This document shows, in pieces, positions 13,401 to 23,902 of a DNA stretch of 64,000 nucleotides. The translations under genes were made by a program, and so were the position numbers. The DNA is from Prunus persica. Taxonomy: Eukaryota > Streptophyta > Magnoliopsida > Rosales > Rosaceae. Position 1 is the stretch's first letter. Each line of letters begins with the position of its first letter. The stretch covers positions 20,490,335-20,554,334 of the forward strand of contig NC_034010.1 in NCBI RefSeq assembly GCF_000346465.2, in the 5' to 3' direction. The notes under the pieces were generated by a model. It was given only the letters and a program-made list of their open reading frames with translations. It made no database searches and was not told the DNA's origin.

Positions 13401-14731
13401 ATGCCATCCCGACCTCCACCATCTTCCCCACCCATCCACCACGTCCACCACCGCCACCTCCTCCTCCCTCTCCTGACCGTAACCATAACCCTAGCCTTTA
13501 TCTCCCTACTCTCCTTCCTCATCTTCCTCTACCGCAAGCTCTCCTACAACCGCACGACGCCGTTCGACCACCACCATAGCAGCGCCACTGCCACACCCAC
13601 CACCACTCCCACCACCCCCACCACCGCCACCAACACCAAGAAGAATAACAACAACCGGTTCTCTTACTCTGCTATCCGGCGAGCCACCGGTTCGTTCTCG
13701 GCGTCGAACCGGCTCGGCCATGGCGGGTTTGGGTCGGTCTACAAAGCCACACTCCCCTCCGGCCAATCCCTAGCCGTGAAGCTCATGGACTCCACTGGCT
13801 CTCTGCAAGGCGAACGGGGAGTTCCACAATGAACTCTCCATAGCTTTGAACCTCACCAATCCTCACATACTCTCTCTCCACGGCTTTCTCCACCGACAGA
13901 CGCGGACGGGAAGCTCTTGTTGGTGTACGAGCTCATGCCGAATAGGAGCCTGCAGGAGGCTCTATTGGATCGCAGTGTCCGGAGCTGCCTGGTTTGGAAG
14001 AAGAGGTTCAGTGTTGTNNNNNNNNNNNNNNNNNNNNNNNNNNNNNNNNNNNNNNNNNNNNNNNNNNNNNNNNNNNNNNNNNNNNNNNNNNNNNNNNNNN
14101 NNNNNNNNNNNNNNNNNAGGATTTGGGGCAAGAGAGGAAGAAGAGGAAGATCATTAACTCCAGCCTTACACGGAGTATTGATTGGTGGTTGGATGGATTG
14201 GGTGGTGAAATTAGAAGTGGGAGGAGGAATAGCCAAGATTGGGGTAGTACTTGTGGTGGTGATGTTCCAAAGAGTGGTGGTATTAGTAGCACACCAAGCA
14301 TGAGAGGCACAGTTTGTTATGTTGCCCCTGAATATGGTGGCGGTGGGCAGCTCTCTGAGAAATGTGATGTCTATAGCTTTGGGGTATTGGTTTTGGTCTT
14401 GATTTCGGGTCGGAGGCCTCTTCAAGTCACGGCCTCCCCCATGTCAGAATTCGAGAGGGCCAATCTAATTTCATGGGCCAGGCAGCTTGCTCGAAATGGG
14501 AAGCTTTTGGATCTTGTCGACCAGTCTATACATTCTTTAGATAAGGAAGAGGCATTGCTTTGTATCACAATTGCATTGCTATGTCTGCAGAGAACACCGG
14601 GCAAGCGGCCAACGATGAAGGAGATTGTGGGGATCCTTTTGGGTGAAGCAGAGCCACCCCATTTGCCCTTCGAGTTTTCACCTTCCCCGCCTTCCAATTT
14701 TCCGTTCAAGTCCCGGAAAAAGGCCCGGTGA
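13401..14731 (+). CDS. receptor-like serine/threonine-protein kinase (At2g45590/At4g25390-like), interrupted by gap and frameshifts
   Basis: The product starts with a short Pro/His-rich head, one transmembrane helix (residues about 20-44) and a Thr/Asn-rich linker, with no large ectodomain. The kinase domain follows: a glycine loop LGHGGFGSVYKA (about 105-116), the ATP lysine in AVKLMD, VYELMPNRSL, then after the gap VAPEY, CDVYSFGV and GKRPTMKEIV. It is intronless in what is seen. Three extra bases in homopolymer runs (GGGG 13816-13819, TTT 13885-13887, GGG 13908-13910) move the frame 3 to 1 to 2 and back to 3. Exactly 100 Ns (14018-14117) replace the part with the HRD catalytic loop and DFG motif. 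The frame also changes across the Ns, to frame 2 for the rest. The simplest reading is assembly error in an intact gene. The family name rests on similarity to Arabidopsis At2g45590, which lies next to CXE8 there. Confidence 0.82.
14018..14117. other. assembly gap (100 Ns)
   Basis: A run of exactly 100 unknown bases. This round number is the usual placeholder for a gap of unknown size. It removes the catalytic loop and activation segment of the kinase. Confidence 0.97.
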
Positions 14732-15721
14732 GTTTGTGGGATTTTGTTAACTGTAGAGTGTACTTTTGTAGGTCCTTTCTAATTATCATGTTTTGTAGAA
14801 ATTCATGCTTTAAAGGAAAGAAAAGTTGCATCATATTCATAAACTCAGGCTCTTTTTTCTTAGCTCTTTGGATGTTACTAAGTTTTGCTATAGAAAGAAG
14901 GCAACCCAAGTATTTTTTTTGCTCTGTTGACATTTAGGAGTTCCATGATTCATAGTAAAAGTAAACAAATGGAAACATTGCTTTTGCTTTTGAACGTTGA
15001 GGACAGTAGTAGTAGGCCATCATAATCAGCAATTTTTCCTCCTGGGACTCAATTGAGCAGAGCTTGCTTTATGTGACTTTTAGGACCTGAAACAGGGCCC
15101 GGGATGATGCTTCCCTTTTGAGTTGGTCTGCTACCTTTTAAAAGAGGCAGAATTTTGTGCCAAAGTAGCATCAGTTTCAGTAACATGGGGACAAATCTTG
15201 GTCCCATTTACAAACTGATCATTTAGCCACTATACTTCTCTGACTCAGTCTTTGTGTGTGTGTGTGTGTAATGTTTGAGGCAGGGCCATTGAGTTTGGTT
15301 AGTTGACCATCTTTTCATTCACTCTTCTGTTGCTTTTAGATCATGGCAAAAGCTGTTTAGCAAAGCTAGTGATAATTTTTTTAGCCTGGATGGGATGCTG
15401 AAGTCTTTATAGTTTATGCACATCAAAATATAATTTTGTGGTTTCTGAATTTTGGTTCCTGTTGAACGAGAAACACTTGTGTGAAACGTTGTTATTACTG
15501 ACAAATCGCGACATGCCACGCTTTATAATTTTTTAACGTGGCAGTCTGTGATTGATTGGGGATAGCAAAACAGTGCAATCGACTTTTGAATTAGTGGCAA
15601 CAGTGGTATTTAACTTTCCACATGGTCCCTTGTTTACTTCTGAACAGAATGAGATTCCACTCTGTCAGTGACAGCTTTGGTGACGAATACAGCTTAACTT
15701 TATGGCATTTCTGTGACTTCT

Positions 15722-15752
<31 letters not shown>

Positions 15753-17472
15753 AAAAGTTGATTTATGTTGGCACTGGTTTTTATCTACCGAGAAGTTTGA
15801 AATGATCACCATTTTTGTGAGCTTGTGTGGAGAGTGGAGACATGGCGTTGGGTCTTGTATCGGGGGATCTTTATGAATTTTGCCCATTGCCTACCGTTTT
15901 GTGCAGTTAACAGTTGTGATGCTATAAATTGGAAATTCAAGTGTTGTTGTTGCACCAATTACCCTTTAATATTATTAATGGGAATTTGCATCTTCTCATG
16001 CATAGCAGTTGACCCTGCCCTGCCGTTATTATGGTTTCTGTGTAGACACGAGAAAATTCAACCCTTATTTGGCCTGTCCACTTGGAACAAGGTGAGTAGT
16101 TGGGTATTAACATAAACAATAAATAGGTCGAATTAGTGTCAAACACCGAATAGCCTGATTTTAACACGATAAATAAACCCGTTTAATTAATATTACATGA
16201 AAGGAAATAATTTATTCTTCACATTTCTTATTTAGAATAATTGCTTGAATCCTTGTAAAATTATATAATATTTCTTTTTATGATAAAGTGATATTAAGGG
16301 AGAGAGAATCGAATCTAAAATCTCGAGTGCATGAGTAAAATGTTCTTAGCTACTTGAGTTACAAGTCCCTTATGTAAAATTATAGAATTATTTTCACTGT
16401 GCGAGCATGTTCCCATTATATTTTGGACTTGGGATGAGGAGGTTCATTATATTTTTGCATCCGGTAATGGGTATTAATTTTCGGGAGCTTCTATAATGAG
16501 GAGTTTAGAATGAGGTGCTTATTTGAGGGGTTCAATTTCACAATCAAACTATTTAAAATGTTTAAATCTATTAATTTTCTCACATTTATGAATGATGGAA
16601 TTGAACTTCTTAAATAACCTCATCATTCTAAATTCCTCGTTATAGCCTTTCTGAGTTCTGCCGGTTGATGGGTAGTATGGTAAGTGGTATGGTACCCTTG
16701 GGCTTCATCCATCTAGTCAAACGTTTCTCAATGGTATTGTTTTGGTAGTCCAAGCCCCAAAACGTAAAAAAGAAGAGAACACTTAGCTGAGACAAGCCAG
16801 GGCCAGCAAAGGAGGGCACCAATTTCTCAATCTTTTTTTGGGCTGCATGACAAAAGATAAAATCTCCTATTTGCCAAATCACCTGTTATCATCTGAATTT
16901 GCCGAAGTCCAAATCTGTTGCTTTTACTTCGGTTTTGTTCTGGTCTTCTGGGTTGGTTTGTTTTTTTTTTTTTAATGCTGCTGACTCATGTCTAAATTAC
17001 ATTTGGTAACAACTCCAAGTTTGATTTGGTTCTTAATCACTGGTTTTAAGGCTCAATCATTCACTAATTCTTATTTCAAGTTCACTCTCACGTAATAATC
17101 TCAACGTCTGCATGATTCTCAGGATCATCCAATGGTTCTCAATACATCATCCTCCGCAACACAATTCTACCTCTTAATTTAGACAAGAGACTCTGATTTT
17201 GACCCCACACACACAGACACTCGTAATTAAATTTAAATCAATGCCCTCTTTTCTAGGTGAGGTATCGAGTGTATCTGTCTCTTGTCAATAATTGAATTGC
17301 CTGCAACAAAAATAAGTGCTTCTTCCTTCTGGCATTAATTGCTCATATCCTTTAATTCCCTCATCTGCCCGCTAACTCCCATTTTCTTCCACAAGTAACA
17401 CTCACTTTCTCACAGACATAAACACAAACACTTCACGGGCATCCACACATTCCAAGCTACACACAGACAGCC
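14732..17472. other. 3'UTR and gene-free spacer
   Basis: No gene is supported. Visible items are a (GT)n run at 15253-15269, a (GA)n run at 15724-15749 and a SINE-like fragment at 16272-16375. The last ~150 bases (C-rich, with CACTCAC/ACACA) are the likely 5'UTR of the carboxylesterase that starts at 17473. Short frames at 15622-16115 have no recognisable domain. Confidence 0.6.
16272..16375 (-). repeat. SINE-like fragment, family 2
   Basis: On the minus strand it reads AACTCAAGTAGCTAAG (A-box-like), then about 40 bases later AGATTCGATTCTC (B-box-like). The layout matches 1395-1490. Confidence 0.38.
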
Positions 17473-18531
17473 ATGGCGGATAAGCCTTCACAAACCCCAA
17501 CATCCAACGACGACCCCTACAAGCTCCTCAACATCGTCAAAAACCCAGATGGCTCCCTCACCCGCCACCCCCCATTCCCCATAGTCCCCTCATCTCCGAC
17601 TCCAACTGACTCCATTTCCTCCGCCGCAGCCACCCAGTCAAACTCACCCCAACTCGTTCTCTCCAAGGACATCCAAATAAACCCAACAACTAAAAACTCC
17701 GTAAGGATCTTCAAGCCCCACCCTCTTCCCGCAAACTCTAAGCTCCCTCTTATCTTCTACTTCCATGGCGGCGGCTTCGTCCTCTTCTCCGTGGCTTTAC
17801 AACCTTTCCACGACTCCTGCTCTCGCATGGCGCTCTCTCTCCCGGCCCTCGTCGTCTCCGTCGAGTACCGCCTGGCTCCCGAGCACCCTCTCCCCTCTGC
17901 CTACGACGACGCCGTTGAGGCCGTCGACTGGGCCCGCAGCCAGGCCTCCAACGTCAACGGCTGCGATCCCTGGTTGAAGGACACCGTTGATTTCTCCAAG
18001 TGCTTCCTATTGGGCAGCAGCGCCGGGGCTAATATCGTCTACCACGCGGGTCTACGCATCGCGAGCGCTGATCTCTCTCCAGTGAAGATCCGAGGGCTAA
18101 TATTGAACCAGCCTTATTTCGGTGGGGTCGAGAGGACTCAGTCCGAGTTAAGGCTGATCAACGATCGGATTTTGCCGTTGGTTTCTAATGATTTGATGTG
18201 GGCCCTGTCATTGCCGAGTGGAGCTGATCGGAATCATGAGTATAGCAATCCGACGGTACGGGGCGGTGATGAGAGGATCGGACAGTTGCCAACGTGTGTA
18301 GTGAGAGGGTTCGGTGGGGACCCACTGGTGGATAGGCAGAAGGAGTTTGTGAAGTTGTTGGAGTCACGTGGGGCGCATGTGGTGGCCAAGTTTGAAGAGG
18401 ATGGTTTTCATGGAGTGGAGCTCTTTGATCCCAGCAAGGCTAAGGCTCTGTACGACATCGTTAAGGATTTAATCCATTCTTGCGGTGCAAACGACAGTAA
18501 AGCTGTTGGCGTTTCGAAATCAGCTATCTGA
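17473..18531 (+). CDS. CXE8: carboxylesterase, CXE8-like (alpha/beta-hydrolase fold 3)
   Basis: A single-exon 352-residue protein of the plant carboxylesterase family (hormone-sensitive-lipase-like, class GID1/CXE). The oxyanion motif HGGG is at residues 98-101, the nucleophile elbow GSSAG at 181-185 (Ser183), and the other triad members are Asp283 (GGDPLVD) and His313 (GFHGVE). The whole triad is therefore present and it should hydrolyse small esters in the cytosol; the natural substrate is unknown. The ATG at 17473 sits in CCATGG context and precedes the conserved N-terminal [18 protein letters not shown] block. The coding region is GC-rich in its first half compared with the AT-rich flanks. 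Its neighbour on the other strand is a CXE9-like paralogue, as in Arabidopsis (At2g45600/At2g45610). No frame break is seen. Confidence 0.93.
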   Translation: MADKPSQTPTSNDDPYKLLNIVKNPDGSLTRHPPFPIVPSSPTPTDSISSAAATQSNSPQLVLSKDIQINPTTKNSVRIFKPHPLPANSKLPLIFYFHGGGFVLFSVALQPFHDSCSRMALSLPALVVSVEYRLAPEHPLPSAYDDAVEAVDWARSQASNVNGCDPWLKDTVDFSKCFLLGSSAGANIVYHAGLRIASADLSPVKIRGLILNQPYFGGVERTQSELRLINDRILPLVSNDLMWALSLPSGADRNHEYSNPTVRGGDERIGQLPTCVVRGFGGDPLVDRQKEFVKLLESRGAHVVAKFEEDGFHGVELFDPSKAKALYDIVKDLIHSCGANDSKAVGVSKSAI

Positions 18532-19529
18532 AAGAAGCTGAGTTGGATTTTACATTTTATTATAAATATTTGTATGAATTAATTTATTCCCTTTTGTCTT
18601 GTTCTGATATTGTGAATTCTATGAGCACTAATTTTTATGTCATAATTCAAGCATTTTGGGCATGTTGTTAGAAATAAAATGGAGTGAATGCAAGATTTCC
18701 AAACCTCGAAAGAAAATGGTTGTTATGACTTGAGCTACAAGCGATTCGGAGAGAGGGTTTACAACACAAATATTCATCGGGTGAAAAGTAACAATTCTAC
18801 GTGAACAGAAGTAAAATCAACAAATATTAAAATAAAATAGATATAAAAAAAGGTATTTTCTAATAATATTAAGTTGAAGTTGAAGTTGATGTTGATGTTG
18901 GAGCAAACTTTATACTAGACATTTGATGTTGAAGTTGATTTTGTGTCCGTTTCGCAGATCTACCAAATCAAGTGGTACTTCGTGGGTTGGACGGTCCTAA
19001 AGTGGTACTCGTGCAATCTTCATCATACCAACAATTAATATCTCTGCACGTATATTATATTAATCAGTGCATTCATGATTAGGGTAGACACAGTCTAGAT
19101 TAGATTGATTTTACTTCGAAATTATGGCTGAAGTAATTACAATATAATGGTTTGGTTTGATTCGATTTTGATAAGAATCATGAAGAAAATCGAACCAAAC
19201 TAAATCAATTTAAGACAGTTTGATTCGGTCAGTTTGGGACTAAACACAATTCTTTTTCCTTTTGCATTTTTTCAACATTGTTAGCTCAATTCAACCAACA
19301 AATTCACAAATTACTTCATACTTAAATCATTTTCTAGAGTACAAAACCATCCTAAAGCTCAGCATGCTATAAAATTTCAAATTTCGATTACTAATATAGT
19401 TCAATTCAAATATTCATATACAGTTATTACTTAATTAGAGTATTACACATATAAAATATAATATAAATAAAAAAATATACACATAAATGGTTCAGTTTGG
19501 TTTAGATCGGTTTACAAAAGCTCAAAACC

Positions 19530-19672
19530 AAGTCAAACCAAACTATATACAGCCCAGTTTGGTTTTTAAATCGTTTAACTTTTTCTTAATAAAACCAAAT
19601 CAAATCAAACTATATATGGTCCAATTTGGTTTTTAAACCGTTTAACTTTTTCTTGATCAAAACCGAACTAAA
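19530..19672. repeat. two-copy tandem repeat, period about 67 bp
   Basis: The block CAAACTATATA, then TTTGGTTTTTAAA, then CGTTTAACTTTTTCTT occurs twice. Equivalent positions are 19541 and 19608, with some substitutions. The surrounding 19130-19540 is also built of GGTTTGGTTT / AACCAAAC words, suggesting a decayed repetitive element. Confidence 0.6.
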
Positions 19673-20552
19673 CCGATAATTACAAGTTGATTCAGCGAGT
19701 TTTATCAATTCGGCCGGATTAATGCCAAGCTTTACAATTAATTAATTAGTTGATGAGCTTTTGTTTCTTTCTAATTTCTTTCTTTTTTCATTTCTCACTT
19801 CCTGCTTTTGTTATTGTGATTGTCTCCAAGATTTGAGTTGAACATTATTGTGTTGTGCAATAAGAAAAAAAAAAAAAAAAGTCAAAGTTCCGTTGTCTCC
19901 AAGATATGATTCCTTATGTTCCCACAAAGACTCTGCAAGCTCCTTTGAATCCAGTTTATTCTTTAACTAAAACAGAGTCTACACAAGCCCATATTAGTTC
20001 TTCTGAAGCTTTACTCAAACCAAGTCATGTATCCAGTTCTTCTTTTCCTAAAGTTCCACTGTCAACATGCGCTTGTGAGTAATCTCCAACACTTTCTCAC
20101 TCTGCCTCAAATTACTCTTCAAGAAACTGTAAGCATAGTCAATCTCAATCACAGTCACAATTCTTTTAACCATACCGGCTCATTTCTCAGCTGCCACTTC
20201 AGTTTCCCCAATTAACCATACCAGCCCATAATAGTTCTTGTTGCTTATCTTGATCGTCAACTTGCCTCACATCCTGGTTGCCCTTCTCATCCTTAACCAA
20301 CCCGTCATCGGATTCCCCCTCCTTGATGTCAAATTACTTCTTCTCTCCACTAGTGCAATGCTGTGCATAGTTCTCCGAGATATCCAAATAAGCATGTGCA
20401 CAATTTCCTATCCGACTAGGGCTTGGTGGGGACTCTAAAAAATAAAGTTACTAAACATTACATTAAATTTAAATTTAGTACAGATTCGAAGGAAAATTGA
20501 TTGTGTTGTGAATATATTTCTAATAAGATACGCTAAAAAGATTTCGAAATTT

Positions 20553-20716
20553 AGTGCTCGTTTGATAACCATTTTAATTTTTGTTTTTAGTTTTCATTTT
20601 CTGTGTTAGAGTATAGAGGAGAGGAGAACGGAGTGAGGATGAGAGGGAGGAGAAACAAAAGTGAAAACAAAAGCTTGAAAATGAAAACTGAAACTGAAAT
20701 AATTATCAAACCGCCC
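20553..20716. mobile_element. short MITE-like element
   Basis: A ~165-bp segment with imperfect inverted ends: GTGCTCGTTTGATAA on the left and, read inward from the right, GGGCGGTTTGATAA. The middle is rich in GAAAA/TTTTC. The size and termini suggest a hAT-like MITE. A clear target duplication was not found. Confidence 0.4.
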
Positions 20717-20748
20717 TACATTCTCATTCACAAATAATCACCTCCAAA

Positions 20749-21708
20749 TTAGATGATAAACTCCTTAACAATGTTCAAAACGGCAGCGGCCCGCCTAGAG
20801 TCAACAAAGTCAACGTTATGGAACCCAAGATCATCAAACCGCGCATCAACCCTCACCCCACAAGCCACCAGCATCGTCACAAATTCCTGCTGCCGATCGA
20901 TCATGGGGTCCCCACCAAACCCAATCACCAAACACCGTCCCAGCCGCTTGATCAAATCCCTGTGCACTTCGTCCGCCATCGGATTACAATACGGATGGTT
21001 CCTGTCCGTCGACTTCGGTAAAGCCATGTCCCACATGAGATCCAGCACAGGCAACGGAAGCAACTGGTCCGTAGCGAATCGCAGCTCCGAATTAGTCCTC
21101 TGCAGCCCACCGAACATGGGCTGGTTCATAATAATCCCGGAGATCTTCAGAGGCTCAAGCTGGAGCTGGTACGCTTTCAACCCGGAGAAAAAGACGATAT
21201 TGCCCCCGCACCCGCAGCCGTACAAGTAGCACCTGGACACGTCGGCGTAGTCTCGGATCCAGTTCTCGCCCTTCGGGTCCTGGGCCTGGGCCCGGACCCA
21301 ATGGATCGCGTCGAGGGCGTCGTGGTGCTGGGCCGGGAGCCGGCTCTCGGGCGCGAGGCGGTAGTTGACGGAGACGATGATGACGGGAACCTCGGAGGTG
21401 ATCTGAGAGCAGTTGGTGTGGGCGGCGGCGTCGGCAGCGGAGAGGAGGATCCAGCCGCCGTGGTGGAAGTAGATGATGATGGGTAGCCGAGCCACGGTGT
21501 TGTCGTTTGACGGGAGTTTAGTGGGTCGGAAGATTCGGGCCCAGGTTCGGGTTTCCGGGTTGAGCGTGACGTCCTTGAAAACGACCGGGTCCCCCGGGGT
21601 GGGGTCCGTGTTGGTGGGCGTCGTGGGGGTGGTGGCGGGGCGGGTCAGAGTATCGGTGGCGGGGTCGTGGGATATGTTGAGGTGGGCGTACGGGTCGAAT
21701 TTAGACAT
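20749..21708 (-). CDS. CXE9: CXE9-like carboxylesterase homologue lacking the catalytic serine
   Basis: A single-exon 319-residue alpha/beta-hydrolase-3 family protein, collinear with the CXE8-like gene in fold and length. It begins MSKFDPYAHLNI and ends IVKEFII. The nucleophile elbow that should read G-x-S-x-G is G164-C-G166-C-G168, so the Ser position is Gly (codon GGG at 21211-21213). The oxyanion motif HGGG is H82-H-G-G85. The remaining triad members Asp267 (FGGDPMID) and His297 (LGFHNVD) are kept. The frame is fully open with no indels, so the gene looks maintained although ordinary esterase chemistry should be lost. From memory, Arabidopsis CXE9 keeps a serine there. A non-catalytic, binding or receptor-like role, as for GID1 in this superfamily, is inference. 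The next gene downstream is CXE8-like, so the two genes converge with about 2.2 kb between their stops. Confidence 0.9.
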   Translation of the reverse strand: MSKFDPYAHLNISHDPATDTLTRPATTPTTPTNTDPTPGDPVVFKDVTLNPETRTWARIFRPTKLPSNDNTVARLPIIIYFHHGGWILLSAADAAAHTNCSQITSEVPVIIVSVNYRLAPESRLPAQHHDALDAIHWVRAQAQDPKGENWIRDYADVSRCYLYGCGCGGNIVFFSGLKAYQLQLEPLKISGIIMNQPMFGGLQRTNSELRFATDQLLPLPVLDLMWDMALPKSTDRNHPYCNPMADEVHRDLIKRLGRCLVIGFGGDPMIDRQQEFVTMLVACGVRVDARFDDLGFHNVDFVDSRRAAAVLNIVKEFII

Positions 21709-21834
21709 TTTGGTAAATTTTTACGCAATGTACGTGGTTAGCTAGCTGAAACCAGAAGCATGGGTTCCATTTTTTATTTTTTATTTATAAAAATTTGTTG
21801 GGGTTGTTTTTCAGTGGGATTTTGAATTTTGAAT

Positions 21835-22200
21835 GCAGCAACTGAGTTGATAAATTTTCTGGATTTGATTATTGTGTTTTATCGGAAATGTAGGAGGGTT
21901 TGTCGCATTTTCACCATGATATTTGGGTAGCAAGTTTACACTTGGTTGAATGTTTCCATGGAATGGGGTTTTACTTATCCCATGCAATCCGTTAGTGATA
22001 ACGGACTTGTAGGAAATACAGTTTTCTTTGGGACTTTAAATTTGGATTTCATGAGTAATTTTTCCATGTAACCGTCGATGTTATTAATTTCCTCTATTTA
22101 TAATCTGTGTATAATAAAACATATATGATTATAACATCGTCACGCTATATAATTTTTCAATTTTTAGGGCTAAAGAAAACATCTTGAATTTTGACACTAA
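21835..22200. repeat. direct repeat copy 1 upstream of the CXE9-like gene
   Basis: This ~365-bp segment is repeated at 22705-23106 in the same orientation. Shared blocks include TTTTATCGGAA, CACCATGATATTTGG, GTTATTAATTTCCTC and ATTTATAATCTG. The copies are diverged, with small insertions in copy 2. It lies within the probable promoter side of the minus-strand CXE9-like gene. Confidence 0.7.
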
Positions 22201-22680
22201 AAAAGTTAAGGGGACATGCGAGGGGCAAAATTATTTGTAGGATTTTCTCAGACACTTTTTTTATGAAATACAATCAATTTGACAATCACAATTATTTTGC
22301 AACATTGGAAATGAATACTTTGTGTCATTTCAATTGTTTTCCACTTGAAAATTAAAATTAAATTGTATATAAAGCTGAGTTGAAAATATGTATCATGTCT
22401 ATATTCCACACAGTTCACTAGTTTTCTAAATCTACATTCTGATACTATTTTTTATATTGAGTGGAAATATTGGAGGAAATTAAATTGATGAATTCTGAAG
22501 AAGTTTTGCTTTCTTCCATTGTTGGTTTGAATCTTTTGTGTCCATATAATTTCGATAAATTTAATGTTCCTAGTATCTCTTTATGAAAACTGTTGTATTT
22601 CTCTTATGAAGGTTCATTTGTGCTGTTACTTTTCTTAGAGACGTGGTAATTTTGAGGGAGAGACAATTTCTACAGGTAGG
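22200..22680. repeat. dispersed ~450-bp repeat, copy 1
   Basis: This block recurs in the HPR-like array at about 35400-35855, 44945-45385 and 52800-53245. Shared landmarks in order are AAAATTATTTGTAGGATTTT, TTTGACAATCACA, GTGTCATTTCAATT, ATTGAGTG-AAATATTGGA and TTGCTTTCTTCCATT. It has no coding capacity. Here it sits between the two direct repeat copies. Confidence 0.72.
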
Positions 22681-22704
22681 GGTGGATGTATTAAGGGACA
22701 AACG

Positions 22705-23106
22705 AGGACGAAGTAAATTTTCTGGGTTGGAGTATTGGATTTTATCGGAAGTATAGGAGCCTCTACATATAGATATGAATTTTTTAAATATGTAAAGGTT
22801 TGGTAATTTGGCACCATGATATTTGGATGAGCAAGTACACACTAGGTTTAATGTTTCCAAGGGGATGGGGTTTTCCTTATCCAATTGGTGATTCGGTGTC
22901 ACCAGACTGGTAGGGAATATTGTTTTATTTGGCACGTTGAATCTGATTTTCATGAATATTTTTTGTATGTCACAGTCAATGTTATTAATTTCCTCGATTT
23001 ATAATCTGAGTAAAATAAAACACATATTGTTATATCAACATCACACTAAAAAATATTTTTAGGACTAAAGACAAAAGCTTGAATTTTGAAGCTAATGATT
23101 TAGGGG
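22705..23106. repeat. direct repeat copy 2 upstream of the CXE9-like gene
   Basis: The partner of 21835-22200. It carries an extra ~40-base AT-rich insertion after the TTTTATCGGAA block, then follows copy 1 to GGACTAAAG and CTTGAATTTTGA. Confidence 0.7.
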
Positions 23107-23902
23107 ACTGTCACACCAAATGCAAAACAGAAGCTATATTTTATCTCTAGACCCAACCTAACTTCCTAAATATTCTCACTCTCACTCATCTAAATAAAAC
23201 AATCCAACATCGCTTCTTTCTATTACACAGAATCAAACCCATTTGAGACAAGGTATATTAAATGATTTGCTTTAGATTGATAAATTTATTTAAAATATAT
23301 TTTATGGGAAGCTTTTGGTGTTTTTATTTCGTATTTGATAAGTTGTTTTTATGGTTCATATGTAGTTTTTTTTCTAATAAATTGAGCTCAGATATCGAGT
23401 ACGCATTCAGACTTAGTTTACCAAAACAAAGGACTGTTCGGAAACTATTCACCGATTGATCTCAGTTTTTTTTTTATTTTTAAAGCGTGGATTTGTTTGA
23501 TGAGAAGTTGATGTGGGCACATTCCAGTCGGGCCCTGTTTACCATTCAAATTGGAACCAAAACAAAAAAAAAATTTTACATTCTTCGATATTCATGCCGA
23601 ATCAATCTAGACCTATACGATTTGAGTTTTGGTTCACCCATTTTTCTCAATTTGGGAATATGAGAAGCTCCATAAAGGTGATGGCGGCGAGCCATTGATT
23701 TGTCAAATCGAGCTAGAGGTGAACAAAAGATAAAAAGGAAGATAAAAAGAAAGAAAGGGGTGGAAGAGAAAGAAAGGAGGTGTGAAAAGGAAAATGACCA
23801 TGGTTCACCTAAAAGAAAAAAAATAGTGTTATAATTGTCATTTAATTGATTATAAATTTGGATTAAGACATTTGAGTATTAATTGGGCTAAAAATATAGA
23901 GG

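Larger units (their letters stand above)
18532..20748. other. gene-free spacer between the two carboxylesterase genes
   Basis: No intact gene. It contains a GTTGAA/GTTGAT hexamer tandem at about 18872-18900, a two-copy ~67-bp tandem repeat (19530-19670) and a small TIR element (20553-20716). A fragment at about 19880-20440 has gene-like base composition but many stops in all frames, and I could not identify it. Confidence 0.55.

Noticed and set aside
13853..14425. Minus-strand frames across the kinase and its gap
   Set aside because: Antisense shadows of the kinase that include the unknown bases.
19880..20440. Possible gene fragment between the carboxylesterases
   Set aside because: Some peptide-like stretches on the minus strand but many stops and no recognisable family; kept only as part of the spacer.
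22570..22953. 127-codon minus-strand frame
   Set aside because: It spans the dispersed repeat and the second direct repeat and is not open in the other repeat copies.
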